This document shows, piece by piece, positions 46,084-56,900 of a stretch of DNA of 64,000 nucleotides; within the stretch, counting starts at the first letter, position 1; each line of letters starts with the position of its first letter. Under the pieces are notes generated by a model. It did not search any database, was not told where the DNA came from, and saw only the letters and a list, made by a program, of their open reading frames with translations. The stretch comes from Elysia chlorotica (Eukaryota; Mollusca; Gastropoda; Plakobranchidae), in NCBI GenBank assembly GCA_003991915.1, contig RQTK01000207.1, positions 324,165 to 388,164 on the forward strand. Reading direction: 5' to 3'. A program made the translations under genes and the position numbers.

Positions 46084-46714
46084 TTATCCCTCCCCATCCT
46101 CCTTCATCATTTGCTCAATCAACTTCTTCCTCTCTTCAGCCTGTCTCATCTTCATCAACACAAGACTCTCAAAATCTTTGTGCCCTTCCCACCCATTACT
46201 GTGAGGAACACCTCCAGATGAATTAGCTGTGACGGATCCAGGTCCATCAAAATTTACCCTGTCCTGCTCGCCTTCCGGAAAAGCACCAGCACCAGAAGAT
46301 AAGGATGTAGCAGTGCTGCCAAATAAATTTGCATTGTTCATAACCCCAGAAGAATAAGAGCTGTTCTTCGAGTTGATCGGTTTTCCCGAGAGCCAGACCA
46401 ACGAGAGAGGGTTATCTTTGTGCCCGGTTTCTTCTAAAATGTCAGAGGAAACCCCAGATGATTCAAACTCGACGATCGCACTGCCTTTTCTCTTGGCAGA
46501 GACTAACAGTGTACTGATGTGCCCGTAGCAGCTGAAAATTCGATTTAAATAATCCGAAGAGTAGCCCCCATTGTCAGGGTCATCTTTCGCTGCTTTCCAC
46601 TTAAGTTTGATGCGGGGGGTTTCCCCAGCTCCTTCCTCTGCCTGAGCTTGCTGGACTTCGGGCGCTTGTTTTCTGAGCTCTTCTCGCAGTCTTTCTTGCT
46701 CTTGTTCAAGAAGC
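46084..46714 (-). CDS. DNAJC17: DNAJC17 exon 2 (RRM-like domain and C-terminus)
   Basis: Acceptor CTTCATAAAG/G. The frame is open throughout to TAA at 46086-46084. Ends [21 protein letters not shown], matching human MRMRQAAERQQLIARMQQED. Confidence 0.9.
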
Positions 46715-47755
46715 CTTTATGAAGAAGGAGAGAGAGAAAAAGTAAAATTAGTCGGTGGTTTTATTTTATTAGTAGGCTGTATGATAGGCCTAGATCTTGA
46801 AATAAATTATTTTAAAATAAACTTTTGATCTAGATTAAGGTAAGACATGTGTTGATTTTTTACTGTTGATGTGGGTGTAAAGCATAGGTCTTATGATAGG
46901 CCTAATCTAGATCTTGAAATAAATTATTTTAAAATTATTCGTAAAAAAAAAAAGGCAATGATAATCTAATCTAAAGTAAATTATATTGGATATGGAGATA
47001 TAAATAATAATCACTGACATACTATATATATTACATATATTTGTAAGGCAGGGGGGTCGCTCGTATCAGATCTATCTATCAGACTATAGTGACAGTAGTC
47101 TCGAGATGATGACAACATCGGGAGATACCCTTGCTTAAAGATAAGGCGGTCCTCTACCGTGGCATAGCTTTTAATTTAAACTAAAACATAGGGTTTTGAG
47201 TGCTGTATACAAATAAAAAAAAACACTGACTTGTCAGCTAATGCTATAGACTTTAAACACATTTATCAACAGCAATTCATAAAATTTAAATTAGTCTACC
47301 TGGATCCATCTTTCCTCAAACGGGCTATTTCAGCCGCTAATTTTTGCTCATTAGCAATGCTCATTAGCAATCGTTTACTGCCTGCTCCCTTGCTTCAAGA
47401 TCCTCTTTGCAATGTCTTTTTCCTTCTGGTTTTGCTCGTTTACTGCCTGCTCCCTTGCTTCAAGATCCTCTTTGAATTTTTTTCTTTTACTGTCTAAAAC
47501 TTTGTTCCTCTCAAGAGCAGCTTTCTTTGCTTTACGAGACTGGTCATAAGCTGCTCGAGCAGCTGCATCTGTTAATACTTCAAGTGCCTCTGAGAGCTCA
47601 TGAAACAACTCTGCAGCTTTAGGATTGTCTGGATTTTTGTCTGGATGACATTTTAAGGCTTTTTTTCTGTAACCTTTAATCAGCTCTTTTTCAGATGCTT
47701 CATCAGGAACACCAAGAATAGCGTACAAATCTTTGGAAAACAATTTTCTTGCCAT
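46084..47755 (-). CDS. DNAJC17: DnaJ homolog subfamily C member 17 (J domain plus RRM), frame broken in exon 1
   Basis: Two exons, 47755-47300 and 46714-46084, joined by a GT-AG intron (CCAG/GTAGAC ... ATAAAG/G). Residues ~8-75 are a J domain with intact HPD inside [20 protein letters not shown], followed by [20 protein letters not shown] and a charged helix. Exon 2 gives [25 protein letters not shown], an RRM-like segment ([19 protein letters not shown]) and a C-terminal [20 protein letters not shown]. This order is that of DNAJC17, 304 residues in human and related to yeast Cwf23, a spliceosome-associated co-chaperone in the nucleus. Without a 55-nt insertion at 47354-47408 the frame would run 343 codons; with it, translation stops at residue 126. 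An in-frame 97-nt cryptic intron could bypass the stop. Identity is secure; functionality as assembled is uncertain. Confidence 0.9.
47300..47755 (-). CDS. DNAJC17: DNAJC17 exon 1 (J domain; contains frame-breaking insertion)
   Basis: Starts [20 protein letters not shown] with the ATG at 47755-47753. The HPD is at residues 37-39. The open frame ends at TAA 47377-47375; the original frame resumes after 47354 as [18 protein letters not shown] and ends at donor CCAG/GTAGAC. Confidence 0.9.
47354..47408 (-). other. 55-nt templated insertion in DNAJC17 exon 1
   Basis: A 39-nt segment (minus strand 47474-47436) is repeated exactly at 47409-47371, followed by a 13-nt unit, TTGCTAATGAGCA, present twice (47370-47358, 47357-47345). 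Relative to the conserved frame, 55 nt are extra, which shifts the frame and creates a stop. Confidence 0.85.
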
Positions 47756-48184
47756 TGCTGTTTTTTTTTTTAATTACTTCGTGAAATATAGGGCCCCTAA
47801 TTTAAAGTATAAACATGTAACGAAATCTAGACGCTGAGTATTTTATCGGTTTGGAAAGCTCATTGAGTTACTGGATACTGAGTAGATCCTAGATCTAGAT
47901 TCATCCCACAAACGAAAGTGTAAACTATAAACTTAAAACTTAGTGAGAGTTACCTGTCTTGTATACAAAGGTTGTTTCTAACAAAAAAGATCGTGCTGTG
48001 TTAAGTTATCGAAACGTCCGCTTTTTTCCGCCTGGGAGCGTCAATTGTATATTTTCAATATAAATAACCTTTACATAATTTAGACCGCAAGGCAAACCTT
48101 TTCATTAAATATTTATCATCTTTAAATTGATTCACTTGAAGTTAATATGGTTTTACTGGCACATGTAGTCTATAGATCTAGATC
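47756..48184 (-). promoter_or_regulatory. DNAJC17 5' flank
   Basis: Presumed 5' UTR/promoter: a T-rich tract just before the ATG (minus: AAAAAAAAAACAGCA), a GC-richer CCGCCTGGGAGCG at about 48028-48040, no TATA box. Start site unknown. Confidence 0.35.
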
Positions 48185-48368
48185 TAGGATCGTAAGTACA
48201 ACGTCGAGGAAGCTTAGGGTCGCAGGTACAACGTTGTAGTACGTTTACGACTCGTCGCATGATACGGAAATAAGAAGGCTGGCAACAAGTCGCAAGCTAC
48301 CGCTACTTTGTACATACCGGTACCACACATAAGCCTACTGAGATTTGTAGGCATACTTACGACCCTAA
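48185..48368. mobile_element. Candidate MITE with TA target site
   Basis: Inverted ends GGATCGTAAGTA (48187) and TACTTACGACCC (to 48365), one mismatch, flanked by TA on both sides as in Tc1/mariner-type elements. No ORF inside. Sub-repeats AAGTACAACGTCGAGG and TACGACTCGTCG recur at 2.5-2.7 kb. Confidence 0.55.
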
Positions 48369-48624
48369 ACAATGTATCCAGTTGTAATACCAGCACTGAT
48401 CATTCAATTGAAACATTGTTTATGGCTTCCACTCAAAGTTGCTAAATATCATAGGCTTCAGAAATTCGATGAAAGTACTGACAGCGCGACATGGACGACC
48501 GTGATGTTACCATTCTGTTGCATTTTCCTTGGACATTCTAAAATCTTTATTCTTGTCATGTTTGTATGACGTGGGAAGCCCAAAAACCAATAAATATCAA
48601 TCAATCAATAATCTTTATTTATAT

Positions 48625-48633
48625 CTCCCTCTC

Positions 48634-48675
<42 letters not shown>
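48625..48675. repeat. (CT)n microsatellite
   Basis: CT run with one TAT interruption. Confidence 0.96.
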
Positions 48676-48676
<1 letters not shown>

Positions 48677-49282
48677 GGTACATTAAAAACGAAGAGAGGT
48701 TCAAATATGAGTTTTTATCTTATTTATTTAACAAACATACTTAACTGCTACCTCCTGATTTCTGAAAATCGATGGAGCAACGGCACTGTTGGTAAAAAAA
48801 TTAATAATACACAATTTGTACTACTAGTAGTAACGCATTGTGCACCAGCCCTGTGTGTTGTTTTTAGGACTAGTGTGACGTGTCGGGTCATTCCATTTTA
48901 CTGGGAACCTCGACAAATATGGACCCACATTATTGTTGATCACTGCTGTAAATTAACACCCCTTTAAGACAGAACAGATAAAATGTGCAGCAATATAAAA
49001 TACACAAAAATTAATTCTTTTTCTTCACCACTAAAGACATCCGCAATTAAAATTTAATAAATGATGATTTTCGCCCAGTGCCTATGAACCCAATGTCCGC
49101 GTGAATTTTGACGTTGTCTTTTTGGCCAGTACAACATTAAGTGCAAGGCCTCGATTTTGTTAGAACTGAACAAAAAGGGGAGTGGAGGAAGGCGAATCCA
49201 GTCTGTCGCCTCTGACCCTTTCAGTTTTAGTCACCCTTCACCCTCACTTTTTTTTGAGGGAAGGAATACGAATTCGCTGCGT

Positions 49283-49517
49283 CTGTAGAACATCGGCTTC
49301 CGACGCAAAAGGTCCCGAGTTTGAATCCTGTCTGTTGCGTTCCCTACTGGTTGGGTCGGTGTCAATATAATGTGACCGGCTGAGACAGGATTCATGGTAT
49401 CCCCGCCCTGTCTCGTGTGTGGCAGCACATAAAAATTGTCAGACGTCCGTCTTGGGGCCTGTCCACAATATAGCATATATAGTGCTGCTGTTGGACGTTA
49501 AAACCAACCCAACCACA
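49283..49517 (+). mobile_element. SINE with truncated head
   Basis: Starts in GTAGAACATCGGCTTCCGAC, complete core and 3' end. Confidence 0.88.
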
Positions 49518-49681
49518 ACTATCCCCAGTATTAAAATTGCCATGCACATGTTGTGTGCGCACAAATCTTAAACTGAGTGCGGTATTCAAAAGCGATAAAT
49601 ACTTTTTAGGACGCTCAATATTCTTTAAAAGTTTCCCCACTTTGTTAGAAGACACCGGAAATGTTCACCAAGCAGAAACGT

Positions 49682-49900
49682 CTCATCTTGCAGTGGGTCC
49701 AACTATTGTTTCTGGTTACCTTTCACAAGAAGTGGAACCCCCAAGGCAAACGCAAGGTCGGACGCCCGAAGCAGAATTGGCGGCGTTGCACCGATGCTGA
49801 GATAAAAGCCGCTGGTACAGTGATAGTACATAGGCCGAACTGAAGAGGACTACCTAGAACCGAGTTCGGTGGTGGTGATTTGCTGCAAGAGGCTTAAACT
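49682..49900 (+). pseudogene. Non-LTR retrotransposon ORF2 tail fragment, frameshifted
   Basis: GKRKVGRPKQNWRRCTDAEI then KAAGT matches the GRPK.TWRR..EAE segment near LINE ORF2 ends; the AELKRT continuation is in another frame. Confidence 0.65.
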
Positions 49901-50009
49901 TTTTTTTTAACTGCCTGTTTCAAACTTGATTTCTATGGGTCGCGTCACAGTTGGCTCTAATTAATTTAAATTTACATTGACAGTGCCGTCAAAAATAATT
50001 TAAAAAAAT

Positions 50010-50225
50010 AGATTGAGGTTAGAGAGTTTGCGACGATGTTGCAGGGTCTTCCAATTTAGAAGTTGGAGCATGTCACCCACACTGCTGATGTTTCTATACC
50101 GATTTGTAACAACGCGGGCTCTTTTCTAATGTGACTACATGTATATCTTTCTTTTTGTAAGGGCCCCATACTGCAGCTGTATATTCTAGTTTTGAGCGTA
50201 GGAGCATCTTGAAGGCTTGGCCTTC
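50010..50225 (-). pseudogene. CR1/L2-like retrotransposon RT fragment, frameshifted
   Basis: Minus strand gives FKMLLRSKLEYTAAVWGPYK then KKDI, followed in another frame by NRYRNISSVGDMLQLLNWKT then LQHRRKLSNLN. This is the C-terminal RT-proximal block of CR1/L2/Jockey-type LINEs. Lies between DNAJC17 and CUL4. Confidence 0.72.
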
Positions 50226-50519
50226 AGGTTGCGTGGCATGAAATCAAGAAGCCTATTTCCATTGCTGACCAAATCGTATTTTTTGCATTACGAAATTTGA
50301 ACTGTTAAAATCGAACCGAGGTTTCAAAGTTCTTTATTTTTGTTTTATTTTTGCATAACGAAACGTGATTTTGATAAGAATCCAATTATGGGTCTCTAAG
50401 CGTAGGCCTACATAATTATGACATCAGTTCTCAGGTCCCTAACATTGTAAAAATACCGAAAACTCTGCACATCTTTTAAAACCAATAACTTTTTCAGGGT
50501 AGCTGCCCCTGAAATCATT

Positions 50520-50661
50520 CTAACGTAATCGGCCATTTTGTGTAAGTTATCTCAGGAAAACAAAACATACTGAGGTTCGGAGAGGACTCAGCCATTTCTG
50601 TTGTGCAGACTTACCGACGCGAAAGAGATTTTGTGGCCATTCTTTGGCCAATTTAGTATGA
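50520..50661 (+). promoter_or_regulatory. Probable CUL4 5' UTR/proximal promoter
   Basis: Just upstream of CUL4 exon 1 lie CGGCCATTTTG at about 50529 (YY1-type core GCCATTTT) and TGGCCAATTT (CCAAT-like) at about 50645. There is no TATA box at a sensible distance. This fits a housekeeping promoter, but the transcription start is unknown. Confidence 0.35.
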
Positions 50662-50714
50662 ATGCCTCACCAAAACCATATGAAACGTTCTATGGCAGAC
50701 GGGACGAATCCTGA
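50658..50714 (+). promoter_or_regulatory. Upstream ORF overlapping the CUL4 start
   Basis: An ATG 4 nt before the chosen CUL4 ATG opens an 18-codon ORF in another frame, ending TGA at 50712-50714. If the mRNA includes it, it would reduce initiation at codon 1 and favour the later in-frame ATGs (codons 7, 11). Function is inferred. Confidence 0.45.
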
Positions 50715-50941
50715 AGCAAAAAGGTCGCGTTGCCACGAGGAGCCAAACAGGAAAATCTACAGTTCTGATGCTGAGGAGGCTGCCAAAAATCTTTTGAAGT
50801 TGTCCAAGTCTGATCCCCAAAGAATACCTAATTTCTCTTCTTTCAACTCATCCAACGGTATCATGAGTAAACACACTCAGCCAGCAAATGCTGGCTCAAT
50901 TCAGAATACAGCAAAGAAGCTTGTCATAAAGAATTTTAAAG
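50662..50941 (+). CDS. CUL4: CUL4 exon 1
   Basis: Codons 1-93 plus 1 nt. Encodes a low-conservation, Ser/Asn/basic N-terminal tail ending in KKLVIKNFK, the conserved entry to the first cullin repeat. The donor is AAAG/GTAACA. Confidence 0.93.
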
Positions 50942-53900
50942 GTAACACTAGTCTTAAGAACTCTGTCATTCAGTGTTTTGTAATTTAGGCTAGAATGCAA
51001 ATCTAGAATTAATCTCTAGATCTAAATTTGAAGTTTCTAGACTCTAGATCTTAATCTAGATACTAGATCTTGATCTAGATACTAGATCTGATATTTAATT
51101 AGGAACATAAAATCTATTAGGCCTTAAAATATGTATATTCTTCTAAGAACATTACAATCTTCAATTCAAAAAGTAGTTCTAAGTGTAAATTCTACTTGGT
51201 TAGATCTGTAGATTTCCTCTAGATCTTGATCTTAGATCATGTCAGAGGAATCCTAAAAGTGTAATAACTTAACTAGATCTAGACAATAGGTAGATTTGAT
51301 CTACAGAAATACCTCTAGCTTAAATTCAGACTTAATCCCCTCAAATCCACTAACATCCATACTTTTCCACTCTCAGAGAAGCCCTCCATGCCAGCCAATT
51401 TCCAGGAGGTGACCTGGGAGAAGCTGGAGGCCGCGGTCGATGCCATCCACAGCAGCTGTGCTATCCGCTACAGTCTGGAGGAGCTTTACAAAGCAGTGGA
51501 GAACATGTGCAGCTACAAGCTGGCTACAGGACTGTATTCTCAGCTCATGTCGCGGTGTCAGAAGCATGTCCGCGCCAACCTGGGACAATTTCTTGCATAT
51601 CCTTTCAAAGCTGCTATTATTTCATGGAGGATTTGGTGTGAATACATTCAAATCCCTTTTTGTTCCTTTCCAATCATGATCTTAAGTGTACTTTTTCCTA
51701 CCAAATTTTATTGCAACTTTTATTTACATGTCCAGACTATGAAAGAATAATGTGTAATTATAAATCATTAAATTATCAGCAAGAGTCTTGATGCAAACTA
51801 TATTGGACCTGTTCAAAAGATGGATCCCTATTTTTTTTTAACTCTGCTGTTAGGTTTCACGAAGTACAGACATTAGGATCAACAGAAAATATTTCATGAA
51901 ATGCTTGTTTACAGTCAGTTTTATCATTAAAGCTAAGACCAGGAAATTTCACAAAATTTTAGATTTGCTTTAAAAAATTAAATTACACACAATTTTTTTT
52001 ATCGTAGAGGTCTTTTCCCCACTTTATAGTAAATTTGAAATGATGGCCACCAATGTTGTCTCATGTTATTCGAAGGGGGCCCATTTGTCATTTTTATGTT
52101 ATACCTAATTAAATTGTCCAATCTAATAACACAGAGCTTTGATACTCCAGGAAGTGTCTTTACCTTTTATAATCCACAATTATATCAATACATATATACT
52201 GCCTATTAATATCTTGAAATATATGATCTTAAGAATCTATACATATGATTGTGTTCCTTAACCTATTTGCACTGAGACCTTGGACTATGAACAGTTTTTA
52301 AAACTGATTGACAATTGTTGGCAAAATCACTGCAGGCAGATGGTAAGTGGTGAAATATTCTTCTACTGTATGAGTTATAAGTAAAGTGGCAATATACTTT
52401 CAGCTGCTGAAGATATCCTTAAGTCAAACATTAAATAGAACATGCATTTTTTTTCACAATATCCATTCACTTAACCCTTTGAGCCCTGAGCCCAAATTAT
52501 TTGTCCAAGGCATCCTGAAATGTAGTTTTTCTATCTTCCTCATAAAATTATATCCATGTTAGAAATTGTCCACATATTTCATAATTTTGTTCTTTACAAT
52601 TAATTATTGGTCTATTTAAATTTTTGTATTGTGATTGCTTAAGTTTTAAATTGACAATTCATGATGCCTTTATTTCAGATTATGATCAGGAGCATCTTTT
52701 TGTTTTTGGACAGAACATACGTTTTACAGAACTCGTCGATTCTATCTATTTGGTAGGTACAATGTCAACCACAGGCTTTCTCTTCACTTACAGGATCAAT
52801 AACATTTTATTAAATCTCGTAGTGTAAGTACAGGTCTTGTTTAATAATATCATAATGTTTTAACTGACACATATTTTCAAATGTTGGGTTAATTTTATTT
52901 ATTTTTTTTGTGCTTGTAACAACTTAAAAAAAAAATTTAAAGATTGCATATCGCATTATTTGAAAGATACATGTACATGCTAAAATTCCATTTGCAGGGA
53001 CATGGGCCTAGACTTGTTCCGGCAGCACATCATCTCAGACAAGGTGGTGGAGACCCGCACCGTGGATGGACTGCTTCGGCTGATTGAACGAGAGCGCAAC
53101 GGCGAGGCCATAAACCGGCAGCTTCTCAAGAGCCTGCTCAGAATGCTCTCGGATCTCAATGTAAGCGAACAAAATAAAACTAATGGGGGGTATTTTCTAA
53201 TCTTGATGACGTATGTAAGCTTTTACATTTTTTATATTTTGTATCAAGATATCAAATTTCATAGTGATACAGTAGCCTCTTTTGGTGATATATTTGTTCT
53301 GAGTCAGGTATTCAGTCACAGCGATTAGAAAGACTTTGAAGATGCAAAGCTTTAGTCTGGAGTGTAAAAAGCACTACAGTATCGAGCCAATCAATCAAGT
53401 ACACTCCATTGCACTCACTGTCCTACATGTTTGCCTTGTTAAAGAAACTAAATTAGAGAATAAGGCCCACAATATATCTATACAGTATGTTGTCAAGTTT
53501 TCAAACATGATTGGGATGAACAAAAATAAAATGTACATAATTATATACATCTACTGTGTTTTTTTCCCCTTAGATTTACCAATCAGCCTTCGAGAAGAAG
53601 TTCCTTGATGCCACAGAGATGCTTTACACAGCAGAAGGCAAACGATTGGTTCAAGAAAGAGAGGTGATTTTTTTTTTGTTACCATACATTTATTTTGTGA
53701 GTTGCTAATGTCTATTTATATATATAAAAAAATGGCCTGCAAAGATCCCTCACATGGAAAGACATCTGACACATTGGGCCACTTCGGATCAACTTCCTCA
53801 TCAGATCAGTCCATGATCTCCTGCCCTCCAATGCAAATCTGGCGCGGTGGGTAAAGAATGAAGACCCCACTTGTCCGCTATGCCAAGATAGACAGATCAC

Positions 53901-56900
53901 ACATGTCTTGAATTCCTGCGAAATCGCCCTCTCACAGGGAAGATATACATGGAGGCATAATAGTCCTTCAGGAACTTGCCACAGTTATAAGCATGGCTAA
54001 AGTAATAGGTTTTTTTTTTTTTCTCTGAAGACTCTTTGTTATTTATTGCCCCGGTGATTTTCTACCCACTATAAACAAAACAAAACGAGAATGTCAAAGG
54101 TAAGGTGTCATTTTTGTTTTTAGATTTTCAACTTTATTAGGATGTTCCATCTTGTTTTTCTAAATAATTTGCCAAAAAAAATTTTTTTCAAATATATGTA
54201 TAGAGAAAATATTGCTAGGGAAAACAATAATAATAAGCTTGTTGTCGCAGGTGTCGGAGTATTTGCTTCATGTAGACAAGAGGCTCGCAGAGGAGAATGA
54301 GAGACTTCTACTCTGTCTAGATCAGTCCACCAGGTATGTTATACATACAATCGGTTAAAAGTGGAGTCTGCAATAGACGTTCTATCACTTTTTGAATCCA
54401 AGCATTACCCCGAGATAAAAGTACTGATTGTCTGTTTAGTTAAAATTTGTTTTAAATAAGACCCGTTTGTAGTCTTAAATTTACAAGTTTTCTCTTTTTA
54501 AGTAAGCCATGGTTTTGAACCATAAAGAAATCCTCTTGTGTGAAATTTTAATACAAAATATATTGATCCAATTGGCACCACTGTTTTAAAATTGTGCAAT
54601 TCGTAGATTAGGATTTTGCTTGCTTGTTTTAAAAATAATTAATTATGTTAATGAATGTTGACATGGATTCTTACATGAAGTACAAAGCATGTAGAGCTGT
54701 TTTTTTTTTATTATTTGGGCTCTATATGTGTGTATATGTCTGATTTAGCTGGAAATGAAAACATTTCTTCTCCCTTTCCTTCAAATGGTCTTTCTTGTGG
54801 CAGCAATCTTCCTTTAACTAGCTTTCCCTAATATTCCAGGGCCAATTGACAACCATGTAGGCTTTCTACAATACAAACAGATTTGTATATATGGGACAAT
54901 TACATATTTTTGATAGAATTTGGCCATAACTCTTCCTGAACTAGAATTTATGCAAACTTATTGGCACTTGAATAATATATAAACTTTTCATCCCTTAGAA
55001 AACCCTTGATTACATGTGTGGAAAAGCATCTCTTGGAAAATCACATGAAGTTTATACTCCAAAAAGGTAAACTTGTCAAGTATGGTGTTTTGTTACTCTG
55101 TATATCCTCCCCCTTGGAGCATTCAGGTGTATTAGGGAGTGTTACATGAAGCTTTGGGTTGGAAAGATATATACATGTAGATGTATATAAGAATAATGCA
55201 TAATAATGTGTAATGTCTAACAAACACGTATTGATAAGCTGATGTCAAAATTATGTATCTCTGAGATATGTCATCTGGCTAGCTCAGTGACACTGACATG
55301 CTTTCTTATTACAAAAAATTGTAGTTATGATGAATTCTATAAAGATACCATACTCAATTCTATGTAAAGTGCTAGTCTAAGTAGAGTGTTCTTGTCAAAC
55401 TTAGTGTGCCTTGAGCCAGACTTTCTCCACACCCTACACCATCTTTTACAATATTTTCGTTATTTCCACTTCATTTTCTAACTAGTGTTTATCTTACCTC
55501 CAAGACCTATGAGTCCGTTGCTTGGCATCCAATGTTAGCACTCTCTCTCTTTCTAAATATATATAGGCTGTATTTTGGACATGTCCCAAAACGAAAGTCT
55601 GACAATTTTACATACCCTCACTTAGAGACAGTGTGGGGATAATATGACTCCTGTATTAGCCGGTCATACGATACTGACACCAAGCCAAACAGCAGGGGGT
55701 AAAATTTTATAAAGGAAATTTTGACAGATCAAGGGTTTCAAACCAGGAACCTCCCAATTTGGAGACCAAGACTCCACCGCTTGTGCAATTGGTTCCCCTC
55801 TTTTACCTCCTACAATCAGCAGAGTATACGTTTGATTTACAGAAATGTTTTTTTTTTTTTTTTACATACACACAGGCTTAGATCAACTGCTAGATGAAAA
55901 CCGGATATCAGAACTCACGTTGCTCCATAACTTGTGTAGCCGAGTGAAAGACGGGTTAAAGCTGCTGCGAATGGAGTTTGCTGTCTACATCAAGGTGCAT
56001 TGCTTTTCTTTTTTTCTTTTTTTTTCATATTGGTTTCTAATTATAAATTGTAATTGGAATTATTACATTCATGTCATTTATATTATGAAAAAAAAATATT
56101 TTTTTGTTTCACTTGCTTTTGTTTGTTTTAATATTCTTCTTGCTAATTGTTTTAACCTTACCACAATTTAAAATGTTTGCGCAATGAAGATATTTCATAT
56201 CTGTGTATGGTAGCTTCAAATTGAAAGAAATACAGCATATAAATAAGATGCTGTAAGATTTCATTTATTTGTATTGCTTTCTTTTCTTTATCCTCTAGAA
56301 AACTGGGCGTGTGATTGTCGTGAACACTTCTAATGATCCTGAGAAAGATAAAGACATGGTGCAACAGTTACTTGGTGAGAACATTTATACTTACTACAAT
56401 GGCAAGTAGAGCCCACTTTTCTTACAAGTGCAGTAGTAGACTTTACTGAACAGGTGTAAACTGTCCAAAAGGGTTAAGGCAAGACTAGAATTCTATGAGA
56501 AGCAGTTGGAAGGGAACTAGGGTATTTTACTTGATTTTCGGGAATCTAACGTTACGGGGAGGCAGACACAGAGGCATTAAGGTAGATTTCATCCTTACCA
56601 CGCCCGCTCTATAGGGGACAGTGCAGCGATCACCCCATAAGAGTCACATGGACGGCAACACTCTATTTCCCATGCCCATTAGTCATCTGTCCTGTAAAGA
56701 TGATTGATATTGAAGTACAATGGGATATAGGATAGAATATAGATCTAGTGGCAAAGAAATGGGTCCCAAATCGGATATCAGAAACAGATAAACCTTACTC
56801 TGTGACAGTCAACTCAACAGTAGCTGAACTTGAGTGAACTAGGTATCAAAAAGCCACTGGCCTATACACACACCCTCTAGTAGACTCCTCATGGCCAGAA

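Larger units (their letters stand above)
43803..46512. repeat. Tandem segmental duplication, copy 2
   Basis: Partner of copy 1, joined at about 43793-43803 just after GACTAACAGTGTA. Contains the functional DNAJC17 3' end, an expanded (GA)n tract (44335-44418) and about 350 bases after it (44419-44770) that copy 1 lacks. Confidence 0.88.
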
